Assembly (NCBI GenBank): GCA_018398765.1
Contig: JAHBMJ010000698.1
Location: 61,477 to 122,073 of the forward strand
Direction of reading: 5' to 3'
DNA: 60,597 bases
DNA from: Chromera velia
Lineage: Eukaryota; Sar; Chromeraceae
This document shows, one piece after another, positions 28,639 to 42,278 of this stretch (position 1 is the first letter of the stretch; the number at the start of each line of letters is the position of its first letter). Below the pieces are notes generated by a model. It made no database searches. It was not told the DNA's origin and saw only the letters and a list, made by a program, of their open reading frames with translations. The translations under genes and the position numbers were made by a program.

Positions 28639-30992
28639 CATCATGGTGTGTGGGTGTATATGTGCGTGTGTGCAGATTTTCGCCTTCCTTCTCGAGAGAG
28701 CGAAGTCTCTTCTTTTGGTTTGTGCGATCTACCTGGAGAGGGCAGTCGAAGAGAGGGGAGACAGCGCAGTGGGAGACAAGAAGAGGTGGCTCCTCGTTGC
28801 TCCCCTCCGTCTGTCTGTCTACAGAGATGCCCTGAGAGCAGGCGACTGGGTCTTCTTTCTGGCTGCCTGGGGGTTTCTCTCCGTCCCCCTTCTCCTTTCT
28901 CTAGTGGCCATCTCTGTGATCAACGAGAGGACAAATAACAACGTCGGACTGCTTCTCTCAGGTCAGTAGGATTGTTGGTCAGACAGTATGTCTTTGAAAG
29001 GGAGACGATCAACCTTCTTACCGGCGTCTTTAGTGGCGGAGCCCTAGACGTTCCTCTGGACCCACTCATCTAGGGCCCCCTTCCAAAAAATCTCCCCGAT
29101 CCGCCGTCGCTTCGCTTACACACAAGACACAGGAGGCTCTGTTCTGCTCACGCATGCTCTCAAGCATACCCACGCAAGTAGCGCAACCCTAGAGAATGTT
29201 TTTCTGACACGAAGCTCTGAACGAATTGGTCCTTGTTGAATGGAACGGGTTGTGCTCTGTTGCCTGTCTGGGTGTGCAGGTTGGTTTGCGGTGTACGCTG
29301 TGATCGACATGGACGTGAAGCTTCTGCGTCTCCTCCAAGCCTACGGGGACACGTCCCTCGACTTCTCCTTCCCCCACCTGGTCCCGAAAGTCCTCAGGGG
29401 AACGCAGAAGAGGTCGGGAAGCGGAGGGGACGGAAGGGGGGGGGCAGGTGTGTTGGTAGACAGGCAGACATTCAATTCTCGGAAGGGGTGGAAAGTGATG
29501 GTCGTCTTCTATTTGCGTGCTGGTTTCTGTATTTTTTCATGTATTTTTGTTTGAGATTGAGCCGTGGTTTCGGTGGGTCGATCGGTGGGTGGGTGGATGG
29601 GCGGGCAGTATAGGGTAGAGTGGATTGTCTTTTCTTGTTCGGATGTATATGAGGAACCTTACACATGTCCTGGTACGTCTGCCTGCTTTTCTGCTCTTGC
29701 AATCATACGAACAACTGAATGAGGATTTGAGCGAATGATTGCAGGTCTGCCCAGATCTCCGAGGAGCTAACAAGCCTCGCCCAGAGAGTGGCGGTGCGGT
29801 ACATGAGTCTGCTAACGATGGTGTTTGTGTCTCCGCTGTTGGTGGCCTTCGGGTCTCTTGGGGGTGTGCATCTGAATCACGGGAGCACTTTGGATTGTGT
29901 GGTCTTTGGAGTGGTCATTCTTGTGGAGGGTCTCCTGCATGGACACAATTGGGTCGTGCCCTCTGAGGAGAAGAGAGGGCTTCTGGTGGCAGATTTGGCG
30001 GTAGCGGGGGGGGCGGCGGTGCTCTGGTTGCAGGTGGGCACACATCTTGGAATTCTCTGTTTCTATCAGTCTTTCGACCCACGCATGACTCCATATATGA
30101 TCTGTCTTTCTCTCTCTCTCTCTCTCTGTGTGTGTCTGTGTGTGTGTGTGTGCATGTGTGTGTGCGTGCGATTTTGGGCGCGCGTGCGTGTGTGTGCGTT
30201 TGTGTATGTCTGTGTGCGTGTGTATTTGTGTGTGTGTTTGTGTGTGTGCTTTGTCCCAGTAGTTTTGTCTGTCCTTCTCTATCTTTCTGTGCTCTGCTTC
30301 TGTTTTTGTTCGCAGTGCTGCGTTCTCATCCCATAAAGCTTTTTTTTATTCGGCTCTCTATCTGTCAATCTGCCCTATTCTCCTGCCTCCTTCCTCGTGT
30401 CCCATTTCTTTCGCTCTTTTTGTTTCTCTGGTCTCTCGTCGACTTCTTGCAGGGAGCGTTTCGATCTTCTCGTGTGGAGTTCGTGACGACCCTCTTGCAG
30501 GTTAGACTGACAGACATGCAGGCAATTCGAAAGGCATTGCAAGAACAAAAGGACACAGAGCCAGACACGAATTTTCTTATCTGTTTACGGAGGGAGCCCT
30601 CTGGGAAGCCCGTTCTTTGCCTATAAATCACTTCTTTCTGTGCGACGCTGCCATTCTCTCTCCGTTCCTCGAGGGTGCCTGCCGCTCTTTCCGCGACTCT
30701 CATTTATTTTTTCCTTGCGTGTGTGCGTCAGGTCTGCTTCACCTCTCACGCTCTTCTGACGGGACAGTGGCCGCGAGGGACAGCGACTGGGGGGCAAACA
30801 GGGGCACAGGCGGGAAGGGAGGGGCAAGTACAAGATGAACGGGGGGGGCAGAGGGGTGAAGGTGTCAAGGGAAGAGAGGAAAGAAGATGGTGGAAGTCCT
30901 TTGTGGGTCCTTTCCATTGGATGGTGATTTTGGGGAACGTTTCTGTTTTGTGGATTTCAGATGGGTCAGTGGATTGCTAGATTGTGTGTGGG

Positions 30993-31052
<60 letters not shown>

Positions 31053-33725
31053 TTGTGTGCAAACATTCCGACGCTCGGGTGATTTGTTCGTTTTCTCAAG
31101 GTCCTTCTTATTCTGCTCTAGGAATGAAGCCAACGAAGCATGTTTCTTTGTAAGCTTCTCATTTTTTCAGGCTGTGTCGGGGATTTACTTTTGCACATTC
31201 GTGAATGTCGGGTTATTGCAAGTAATGGGTCATGTGTGTAATTGTATGCGCAAGATTGTTCGTGTGAGCAGGTGGGTGGAGGTTTACGGAGAGGACGGCA
31301 GGCAGTACTCAACGGATGATGCGGGTTTTGTTCGTGCGGGGTTCTCTGTGTGGCTGCTGGGAGTCGGGCTGGTGCCGTTCGTGAAGAAGTGGAGACTGAC
31401 GAGGAAACACGCAGCCCTGGCGGGTGCTGTACCGTTGCTGCACTTTGCGGGGACAGTCGCGTGCTCTCTGCTGTTTGCTGGTGATTTCTTCCCTCCGGGT
31501 TTGAGCCTGATCAGTAAGTCAGTTAGGGGATGAGGGCTTTTGGGATCCGGTTCGGTTGTCGGTCTTCTTTTCCTTCGGGCCGTCTTCAAGCAAATTTCAA
31601 TGGATGTGCATCTTCCCTGACTTTGCCAAAAATCTTCAAGTTCTGTGACGTTCTTCTCAGACAACTCTTCTTTTGCCCTCGCTCGTTGTTTGTCTTTCCT
31701 CCTTGCAGGGTTTGTCTCTCTGGCGTACCTCTCCACGATTCCTGCAGCCCTGATGTTCTCTGTTGCCGTTGCCGTGACTGAGAAGGAAGACGAGGAGGGG
31801 ATGGTCGAGCTGCCCCCCTTCCTCTCTCCCATAGACGACCCTACAGGGCCACATGCCATGGGTCTGCCTCACCAAGGAGAGCCCTCACAGCAGGGAACAG
31901 TGAAGATAGACCCGAGGTATTTGATGCAGATGCACATGCAGATACAGAGGGGGATGTCGGGAGGGCTCTCTTCGGTGTCGGGTGCAATCTCCCGTCTGCG
32001 CTCTGCGCCCCTCCAAATTACACACCAACAGAGCGCACTGGGGGGAGGGGCACAACAGAAGGAAAGGGAGAAGGACAAGGCGGAAGGGGAGGTGGGGGCA
32101 GACGTGATCTTCACTCTCACAAGCGGGTGGGTTTCCTCCCTCCGTCTTTCTCTCTCTCTCTGGGGGGCTGCAGGCACTTGTGGGTGTCTTTTCGGTTCCC
32201 TCATTCACGCATACTCTCTCTGCAAATTGTGTCTTATACTCATTTCCTGATGACTCTTATTCTTTTTCTTCTTTTTTTTCTCAAAAATGCTTTCGGCTCC
32301 GTTTTGAACCATTCGTCCATCTTTCTCTCCATGATGCTTCTTGGCTTTTACCTTTGACCTTCACCCCATCATTCCTTGTCGCCCACTCACAGCATAGATA
32401 TTGTGGGTTTCTCAATCTCAACCCCTTTCCACCACTTTACTTGTGCAAGGCGCCTCATCTACTTTGAATTCATGGACTGCGTGATGCAGATACGTGACAG
32501 TTTTTGCTGTGGTGTCGATCCTCTCTCAAGAGGACATTACTTGGGTCGCTGTAGTTGGGTATTCCCTCTACTGCTCCGCCCTCTTCGTTGTGAACATCGT
32601 CATCGTTGCCCCTCTCTCGCCTTCTCTGTCTCTGAGTGCGGAACTGTCAGCTCTCGTGTCGTCCCTCTTCGCCGCAAGAAGAAGACAAAGCAGCACAGCG
32701 GGGTCGCCTATGCAGGGAGGGGAGGGCAGTGGGCAGCACGGAGGGGTGGAGGTGCCGTTGGTGCCTCCGACCCGGACGGACTCCGTGCGACCGCTCCTGC
32801 TCCCTTTTCCTGGCGACGCGGTCCAGCAGGGAGACCTTCTGCTGAGCCCCCCCCCCCTGTTGCCGCAACAGAGTCCGCGAGGGTTTCTGGGGGGGGCAGG
32901 GGGCGAGTCCTCTCTGCAAGGCCAACGGAGAGAGAGAGAGGGGGGAAGGGAAGGAGAAGAACAGGCAGAGGAGGGGGGGAGTCAGGCGCCCAGTAGGGGA
33001 GGGGGGGTGGGGGGGCAGTCTCGGGGAGGAGCGGGGGCAGGGCTTTTACCTCTCTCTCTTCCCGCCCCTGCCACTTCCAGCAGCACACTGTGGGAGTCTC
33101 TCTTCAAATTGCTCGATAGGGCGGTGCAGGTCTGTCATTCACTCAGTCTCTGTGTCTGTGTGTTGGATGGTGTCTTCCAGTTTTCAGAGACCTCCTCTTT
33201 CCTTGCGTTGGCTTCCCTTTGTGCCTCTTTGCACAGGCAGACGGTTCGCATTTCTGTGTGTCTGCTTTTCATTCAGAGGACATGGAAGTGATCATCGGGA
33301 AACCTCGTGCTGTAATGAGACTTTCGCTCTCTTTGTCTGGCTGATCAAGTCAATCGATTAGTTTCTTACTTCGATCGGCTCGAATGTGCGCAGGCTCTGT
33401 ACCTTCTGATCTTCTCGATCGCCCTCCTGTGGGTGGGCGGAGAGTTTTTGGGAACGAACGAAGCAGATGAGCAGGTGCGGTGCTTCGTCTGTGAGTGAGA
33501 AGGCTTCGTTTCTAACACTCTTGTCTTGAGGAGTGGGAGAGGGGGAGATGGAAAACTCAAATTTTCTGAATGTCGTCAGACTTTTCCCCTTTCTTTCAAA
33601 AGTGCTCCGGTGCTGGCTTCAAAGAAACACACACAGTTCTGTGTTGGTGGCAGCTACAGAGTGCGAACTTGGCGGAGCTTCTTTGTGTCTGTGATCATGT
33701 ACGTATCAGACATGTGAAAGCAGCG

Positions 33726-33792
<67 letters not shown>

Positions 33793-36601
33793 GTTTGTCT
33801 CTTCCTCGTTGTGCTGCCTGCCTCTTTTGCCGTCCTGAAGGGGGCACTGAACGCACTCGGACTCGGGAAGGACGCGGCGGGGGCGGGAGACTCGTTGACC
33901 TCCCCCTCCCCCTCGGCCCCCACAGGATTTGTGGCACCAATCGCGGGGGTTCTGCGTCTTGCTCTTGCCGGTCGGTTGGTTGAATGTCTCTCCTGCCTTC
34001 TTCTCCTCAGCGGACGGCAGTCTGCCTGCGTGTGTAGATGACACTTTCTTTTTCAAAGTGAACAGCTGAGTGGGAGTGGTTAAGATTTCCTTGTGCTTGG
34101 GTTAGGGCTGCCTTGGCATGGAAAACTGACGTGGCACGGATTGGCCGAAATTCGGGCCTCTTTCTCTTTTTGTTGTCTGTTTTTCATTTGTCTATTTCTG
34201 TCTGTGCCTGACACATTCTTGCGTGCCGTCTCGTCTTGCTTCTTTTTGCCTTCGCTCAGCCGTCTCCTTGGTGACTTGGGGCAGCTGTATGTGGGACGGG
34301 TGGGAGTCTGTGAGGGACTCTGCGTTTTCGTTTCCGCAGAGGGTGGCAGTGAGCGTGCTGGCGGTGGGCATTCTGGGCGTCTCGGCTCCCCATCTGGTGG
34401 CCAGATGGAGAGTGTCGGACGAGGAAGAGGAGGACGCAGAGGGGGAGGGAATAGGGGAGAGAAATGCAAATGGGGTGCCCTTGCAGGCTGTGCTTTTGGC
34501 ACGGCAGACTTCGAAGAAGGGGTCTCCTATTTGGTTGCAGAGGCTTCGTCTCGTTCGTCGTCGTTTCATTTTTGGTCTCCAATTGGTTGTCCTCTCTATT
34601 CTCTCGTCCTTCTCGTGGCTGTGGGGGACGGGGGAGCTGGGGACCTTCCTGGAAAGGTGTGTGTGGGGGGGAGTGTGTGTGTTGGGGGGGGGAGGATCAA
34701 TGCTGTTCTCTTCGGTTTGTGCGAGTACAACGGGAGCAGATGTGTCATGTGTGCAAAACAACTAACACATGGGGCGTGCTTCTTGAGCAGAAGAAGGCCT
34801 TTCAAATCATTCAACTCATCATCCTACACTTTCGTGTGGAGCTGTGATTCATTCATTCTGTGTGTCTGCGTGCAGAACTGTGGGAAAGGGGACCTCTCCC
34901 GTCGAGAGCGTTGAGAACATTGTTGTGGCGGCGTGCCTGTCTCTCTTCCTGGCACTCAGGTCAGTCAGTCAATCCGCGAAAAAGACTGACTCCTTCCACC
35001 AGTCCGTGTGCGCTCAGCTTCGTCGCAGAATGTCGTTTCGCTGCTTCCCCGTGACCCTCTGCCCTTCTTTTGTCTTCCTTCGGCCTGCACAGCCACTCCG
35101 TAGCTCTGTTGAAATGCGCTCACTGTCTTTGGCCGCTTCTGCATCAAAGGTTCCCTCCTTCGTTCCCTGCTAAATCACTGCATGCCTGCATCATGGATCT
35201 CACTCCTGCTGCTCCCCTGCAGGACCAAGACGGACCAGCGGAAGAAGAGACGGACCCTGAGAGAGGCCCGATCAAAGTTTCTCTTCAGGAGAACCAGGAG
35301 TCTGGGGGCCGGGAAGAGGAACAGTCCGTCGTCCCTCAGACCTTTCAGAGAGAGGGACAGACACGGTAACCTCATCTACAAAAGACATCACCACAGAGAC
35401 GATCACTCGTCTATGCGAGGCGGCTACATGCTCAGAAGCAGAAGTGCCTCTGCCATTTGTTGCATGCCCTCCCCCTCTGCCGGAGGGCACAGCAGCATCG
35501 CAGCCACAGGCTTCGACAGACTCCAGAGCCCCGCCTCCCTCCATCTCTACCTCGGAGACAGAGAAGCAGAACCAGAAGCTGGTGCCTCCCCCTGTGCGCC
35601 CTCCCGTGCGAAGAGCGCCGCTGCTGCAGGCTCACGCAGAAAGCCGACGCTTGAGTGGGCCCAGACTCCTCTGAAGTCTCCTCCGCTATCCCAGAGAGAC
35701 CGACAGGGAGGCACGGAGGAAGCAGGAAGGCTGCCAATGACCCGGCCGTCTCCTTCGGACGGGGGTCGTTCGAGAGACGGCCCCCTGTACCTCACACAGA
35801 CCCAGAGCCAGGCTCAGACTGGGTGGAGAGGGCCCCCAGGCGTCAGCCTCCAACCCCGACAGCCTCACGGGGCCGTGGGGGGCGATTTGGCCTCTCCGCT
35901 CCCGCCTCTCTCTCGGCCTACAGACCGAAGCGGATTGCCTCCCTCGGCTACTGCAGAGCAGACACCTCTGCCTGCCTCCTCCAGACCTCCGGTTCTTGAC
36001 ATTCCCCGCATAGAGGTGGAGCCTGTGGAGGAAGAGCGTGGAGAGGAGGGGGGGGAAGTGTCAGTAGAGACGGTGAAGGAGAGGGAGAGCACACAAGAGG
36101 GAAGGGGAAGGCTCTCATGGGACAACGAGGGAGAGAGAGAGGTGGAAGGAGAAGCAAGGCAGCCGTCCAACGCGCTTTTCTTTCCCCCCAGCTCCCCTGA
36201 TGTTAGTCGTGCTGGGTCCCCAAAACGCAGTTCTGTGACTGAGCGCGACCGGTTGCTTCTCGAAAGTCTGCCCCCTGTGCAAAGCGAGAGAGACAGGGGA
36301 GGGACGCACTCGGGTCGGATCCAGGCGTACCACCTCGATTGGCGTTTCTGGAAACCTCTATGGTGTCCCCCCCAGAGTCTGCTGTTGTCGATGGCTTTCG
36401 TGCTCCTGTTGCTCTCCCTTCTGCTTCTCTTCTTTCTCCTCTGGGAGGAGGGGAGGATTCAAACATGGTCCGTCAGGGGGGGGGTGGGCAGGTTGGGCAG
36501 AGTGAGTAGGAAGAAAAGAATTGCGGAAAAGCAAAGCAGAGTAGAATCAAAAATAGACGCAAAAAGAACCACGAAACCTGGAAGGAGAGCCGACGCGTAC
36601 A

Positions 36602-36651
<50 letters not shown>

Positions 36652-37266
36652 AAGAAAGAAAGGAACGAAGGAAGGAAGGGAGAAAGGAAGGAAGGAAGGA
36701 AGGGAGGAAGGAAAGAGGGGAGGAAGAAAGAAAGGAAGGAAGGAAAGAGGGGAGGAAGAAAGAAAGGAAGGACGGAAGGAAGGGAGGAAGGAAAGAGGGG
36801 AGGAAGAAAGAAAGAAAGGAAGGAAGGAAGGAAGGAAGGAAGGGAGAAAGGAAAGACGGAAGGAAGGAAGGAAGGGAGGGAGGAAGGAAAGAGGGGAGGA
36901 AGAAAGAAAGGAAGGAAGGAAAGAGGGGAGGAAGAAAGAAAGGAAGGAAGAACGGAAGGAAGGGAGGAAGGAAAGAGGGGAGGAAGAAAGAAAGGAAGGA
37001 AGGAAGGGAGAAAGGAAGGAAGAAAGGAAGGAAGGAAGGGAGGAAGGAAAAAGGGGAGGAAGAAAGGAAGGAAGGAAGAAAGAGAGAGAACGAGAGAACG
37101 AAAAGGCCTGTCTCTAGTCTGTCTGATTGGCTGTCCCTCTTTGTGTTCATGTGGCACGTGGTAGACCCCCTTTCCGTTTTTTTCTTTTTCAACCATCATT
37201 TCCCTTCTTTCACAGGCCTTCCTTTGACTTGGCCGTCTCCTCTCTGCATGCGTCTTCTTCCATTTT

Positions 37267-37299
<33 letters not shown>

Positions 37300-38790
37300 A
37301 TTGCCTACAGGTGGGCCCAAAGGTCTGAGAGGGCGAGGGGGAGGCCTAAGAAGGAGCGCGTCCCTCCAGAAATGCGGAGACGGTGGAAGCGCACACAACA
37401 CCCCAAACGTCCCCCCACACCCGCCCCCCTGCCTCCTCTGGAGGACAATTCGATGCAGATGCAAGGGGGAGGGGGGGAGTTGGGGGGTGATCTGAGTGCA
37501 GGTGGGGTAAGAGATTTGAAAGATTATTGGAGAAGAGGGGACGGGGGTTTTCGTCAGGGGTGGAAGGGCAAGAGGCAAATGAAACTGGAGCAACTAGGGA
37601 CAGGGGCAGACTGGAGAGGGGTAGGAGAGAAATCGGATGGAGAGGGGGGGGCAGAGCGGGATGGGTGGAAGTGGTACGATCAGGCGGGAGAGAACGATTC
37701 GGCGGTTTCAGAGAGTGCTGCAACTTCCGTGTCCCCTTCTCGTCCTTCTGTAGGAGATCTCTTGTTCTCAAAACAAGCTTCGGAAGTTAGGGGAGAAGGA
37801 GATGAAGGGAGAAATCAAGACTCCTCGTCTGAAGGGGAACTAAAGTCTTCTTCTTTTTCTTCTTCGTCTGTGGGGTCTGGTGAGGAAGAAGGGGAAGAAG
37901 ACAGAAAGGAAGGATGGCTGAAAGATAGGCGTGAGGAGGAGAGTGGTGGTGACCTTGTTGAGAGGGGAGGGGAAAGAATTCGATCTTCTTCTTCTTCTTC
38001 TACTACTACTACTTCTTCTTCTTCTTCTTCTTTGATGTCGTCGCCGGCCTCTTTCTTGTCTCCACGAACATTTGGGGGGCAGCATTCGGTCGGTGTGCCC
38101 TTTTCCTCCACTGAGTCTTTCCCTTCCTCTTCGAAGAATCTGAGTGAGAATCTCTGGAGGTCATCGGATGAAGAGGTGGTGGGAGAAGGCATGGAAGGGG
38201 ATGGCGAAAAGAGTGGTTTTGAAGATTCGAAAGAGGGTGCTTTTTTGTCTTCGCCGTCGTCGTCAGGTTTACCGCGAGGGGCGACTTTCTTCTCCCCCTT
38301 CATGCGGCAAAGAGGAGAGGGGGGTAAGCGGACGAGAGACCTTGAGGTGAAAGGTTCAAAATCTTCTGATGATGCTTCTTGGAGGGCTCCTTCCTCACAG
38401 TCTGCCCCCTCCTTCCTCCCTTCTCCCCCTGATTCCGCCGATGCTGCCTCATTACCGAGAGAAATTTCCACGGGCGCGGGAGAAGACGGAGTGGAGAGAA
38501 CGGGCCGGCGATTTGACGTCAGCAGTTCGGGATTGCGTGCTGGATCCTCCAGCGAAGGGAGCTTTGAGGAAGTGCGGGGCGGGAAGGGGAGGGAATACAA
38601 GGGACAGAATGCAAGCGATGCGAAGGAAAGGTGGCAGCGCACAAGGGACACAAACGCATGGCACAGAAGGGATGTGGAGAGACACCAGAGCAGTGCAGAT
38701 TCAGGAAGCAAAGATACAGAAAATGTTGTATCCCCCTTCTCTCCTTTTACGAATTTCCCCCTCGAGAAGGATTTGAAGAGTTTAGTATAG
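27306..38790 (+). CDS. Very large multi-pass membrane protein (about 2,104 residues), unrecognised
   Basis: Seventeen exons join in one frame: 27306-27650, 28044-28142, 28676-28961, 29280-29412, 29745-30033, 30453-30500, 30732-30923, 31171-31513, 31709-32126, 32490-33129, 33394-33474, 33793-33970, 34260-34656, 34876-34959, 35093-35149, 35223-36467 and 37311-38790. The 30923 donor (GTGATT) is the least certain. I count about 18-20 hydrophobic segments, such as [87 protein letters not shown] and, near residue 1,600, [20 protein letters not shown]. Long Gly/Glu/Pro-rich loops break up the membrane part. The last 490 residues are Ser- and Glu-rich, probably disordered and cytosolic. The start ATG is the first in frame. 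The family is unknown to me; a channel, transporter or scaffold are all possible. Confidence 0.7.
28567..28634 (+). repeat. CT and GT microsatellite in an intron
   Basis: A CT run followed by a GT run between exons 28044-28142 and 28676-28961 of the large membrane-protein gene. Similar CT-GT composites occur at about 30110-30250, 30995-31060 and 33730-33790 in later introns of the same gene. Confidence 0.95.
36600..37090 (+). repeat. Purine-rich GGAAG/GAAA array in last intron
   Basis: CA, then GA, then about 440 bp of GGAAGGAAAGAGGGGAGGAAG-type repeats. The sequence stays open on both strands, but the donor at 36468 and acceptor at 37309-37310 remove it in phase, so it is intronic in the large membrane-protein gene. 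Confidence 0.92.
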
Positions 38791-41052
38791 GATCACAGGT
38801 CCGAATTGCTTCCTGTCTTTTGCATTCTTTTGCTGTAATGTTTTTTCAACTTTTTTGGGGGATTCATGAAACTTACATAGACATAAGTACGGTGAAAAGT
38901 AATTTAGTGGTGCCCTAGAGCCTACTAGCCTAGAGCACTGGCGGCGTTTTGTCTTATAGAGGTCGCCCCTAGCTAAGGTCGCCCCCTAGGTCGCCCCTCT
39001 AAACAGCAGGGGGGTGTACCTCATCGCTGAGGTTCAGACCTAGACAGGCTAGACTCAAACCCCCTCCCTCATATGCGCGGGCCTATAGTAACGGCTAGTA
39101 ACCATGACGGCCGTTTAGGAACGAAACTAAATTTGTTATTCCTCAGATTAGTGAGATTGATTGATTGATTGATTGATTGATATGTTCCGCCCTAGGGCCT
39201 TCCCGCTATGTCTATCTGTCGCCAGAGCTAGCAGGGCGGGGCGTTCCCCAGCCTAAGCTGAGGTATCAGACCCCGCCCTCGGGGCCCGCCAGAGTCTGTT
39301 GCCCTGGCCGCTGCTGCATGATGATAACTCATACAATGATTATTGTAATAAGGCCATTATTTAGATAATAGCTATAATTATTATCCGAAATCGGTAATTA
39401 GCAATAATAATTATGCAAAACCCTCAATTTTACCATATAAATTTCGTTAGATTTATGAGGTGTTTTTAGGTGAAAAACGAATCAAAGTTCTTAAAACAAC
39501 ATGTTTTAAAACTTTGATTAAGCCCCTTAGGGCTTGTGAAACACATTTTTGTTTATGATCTAAATAATTATTATTTTTTAAATAATTACTATATAATCAA
39601 TAATTATTAGTAAAATTAAGTTTAAGTTATCCCACTGATGAGTGTGCTATACAACAGCACAGTGTATCGCCAGGTGTATTCACAACAGCCCTATATATAG
39701 TTATGAGGAATGATGTTCCTGTCATCCCGAATTAAGAGGCCAGACTGCTATGCGTGCTTACTTTCGGGTGGGGCAAAATTTCTTTTCTTTTTTGCTGTCT
39801 CCCGCAACATTTTTGTGCTCACCTATCGATGTGATGATTATTCAGATAGAGATTTTGGGAAAAGGAAGACGACACTTTGGTAAGCCCCCCCCATTTCTTT
39901 CTCAAAACGGTTCGTTGGCTCTTTTGGTCAGTCGTATGGATTTCTTTGCTTCAGCGACTGGAAGAACAACCAGCAAACAAACAAAGCAACAACAGCATAA
40001 TTAATCAATCCAGAATAACACCTCTCAAATTTATGTGGTACACCCTCCTTCTGATGAGTATCAAGTGCAGTTCTTGAGAGAAAGACGATTCTGCTCGCTT
40101 TGTCTCCTTTCTCAGTCATATTTTTCCTTTCCTGGCTTCTGACAAAGCACGCTGTTCCCTAATGTTCTCACATTGAAAGTTGGAACTTGGCATACTGCAT
40201 GAGGACGTCGCCCTCAAGGTGAAAAAAATCGTCGATCTAAAACTGGTAAAAAAAATTGAACGGCCTTAAACTGGTTGACGTACGCAATCTGTAGCAATCT
40301 ATAATGATTCTGCATAGAATTGTTTGGTAAGTGCCCCCCATTTCGCTTTCCAGGGCCACATGGTGGTTTTGATACTTTTCTGAGCTAATTTGGAGCGGAG
40401 CTTAAAATTGCGGGGCCTTTTTTTGATGAAAGCTGCATGTCGTAGGCTCTGGGGATTGTTTGGTAAGTGCCCCCCGCTTCGCTTTCCGGGGCCATCGTTG
40501 CGCGATTCGATCGCGTGCGTCAGTTGTCCGGTGGTCGTATGGTCCCGCAAAGCGGAATTTTGAATGCATGTTTTTTCGCTTTCTGAGAAGGTTCGCACGA
40601 ACAGTTTGTACGTTGCTTTCCGGGATTCATATAAGAGCCAACAGGAGACTGCAGAAAATCACTATACAGTTTGTGATGCCTTCACTGTCTTCGGCTACAC
40701 TATGCTACACTGCCTCTCTCCACTTTTTCCGCCATCAGAACGACCTTCCCGATATTCTTCGAAGCAGCAATCTATACTCCTTATTGGCTGCTCCAGAGAC
40801 TCTTTCGCTTGCGGTGCCGAGACGTTGAGCTGGGACCAAGAACGACTCAAATCCGAATAAGAGCAAAAAGCGAGGTGTGCATGAGAAAGCCAAAGGCTCT
40901 GTCAACCTTTCTGTCTGTTCTGAGACGCAGCCAGACATACTTGCCCGCACTACCTTTATCCCTTCACATATTTTCAGCTGGTTCTCCGTGTGCGTGAACC
41001 AACTTGTGAGAGGCCGATGACAAGGACGAATTCCTTCTCCCCCTTGTCAGAA
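38791..41052. other. Intergenic region with dispersed repeats and AT-rich block
   Basis: No supported exon. It holds a short GATT run at about 39152-39181, an AT-rich block at about 39320-39640, and two direct copies of a dispersed repeat (about 40320 and 40456) with the core GGTAAGTGCCCCCC followed by TTCGCTTTCC. A third, weaker copy is near 39880. The promoter of the dehydrogenase gene should lie at the right end. Confidence 0.5.
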
Positions 41053-42203
41053 ATGAAGAGGACGCTGGTGCTCTTGGCACTGGTCCTCACCCTCCTCCAC
41101 CCCTCCGCTGCTTTCAGTCAGTTCGTCTTCTCTTATTCTTTATTTACTCTGATTTTCTCTTCATGGTCCGTTCCTGAAAGAAAAAGAGGAGACGAGATGG
41201 GACTCTTCCTGCATGCCTTCTCTTCCGCTCTCCCTCTTCGCTCCTCCCCTCTTCTCCTCTCCTCGCCTCCTGTCTCTGGTCTTTTATGACAGTCCTTCCG
41301 CTGTGTGATGAATCAGAACGATGCACTAAGGTGGTGGATACTACTTTCTGTAGTGTATGCCTATGGACTCCTCTGACTCACTGTGTCCCTCCACCCTCCA
41401 CCTGCATGCCTCCAGGTGCGGCGGTGGGTCCTCTCTCGCGGAGGCATCACTGGGGGGGTGCAGGGCACACGCAGTGCCAACGACAGTCGCCGGAGCAGCA
41501 GGCACACGTCTTGCAACGTCTATCCGAGGAGAGAGACGAGCAGAGTGAGGCGGCTGTGGTCAACGACCTCATTGCGGAGTCATTTGAGAAGCTGAGGGCA
41601 GGGCAGTCACGGAAAACCGTGCACATCCATTTTGGGGCGGGGAAACTAGGGTTGGGTTTGGTGTTGAAGGCGATGGCGAAGAGTGCGGAGGCTACGTCAA
41701 GTCAACTGGTTCTTTTGCAGCGAGCCTCCAGTCAGTTTGCCTTCTGACGTATCCACTAGACATGACTCAGTATCAATAGATCAAAAAGAGAAGGAAAGGA
41801 CATCTCACTCATAAGGAGGAACAGAGTCTGCGACTTTGCTTTAGCTGTGCCAGACAGTCGGCGGCAGAGAGGAAGAGGTCCGAGTTCTGATGAGAAGAGA
41901 AAAGGGTCCACTGTTCCACTTGTCAGACAGACAGACACAGACTCATGGAAATGTTTCCATCCTCCCTCCCCCCCCGTGTTCTTTCCTCTCTCTGCTGCAG
42001 ATGCGTGGAAGAGCGTGGTGGACTGCGACTCCCCTTACATTCGTTTTGCTTTGAACAGTACGGAGATCTGCAGGTAGGGGGGGGAAGGGAGGTAGAGAGG
42101 CAGTCAGACTCACCGAGTGCTGTCTGTATCATGATTTGGTTTCTAGCCCTGCAATCACACTTTTGGCTGTTTCTGTGGTCACAGGGCTACCTGTCTCTAA
42201 ATG

Positions 42204-42278
<75 letters not shown>

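Noticed and set aside
36460-37164. Lys/Arg/Glu/Gly-rich extension of the exon at 35223
   Set aside because: It is the translation of a purine-rich repeat; a donor at 36468 and acceptor at 37310 remove it and restore phase to the last exon.
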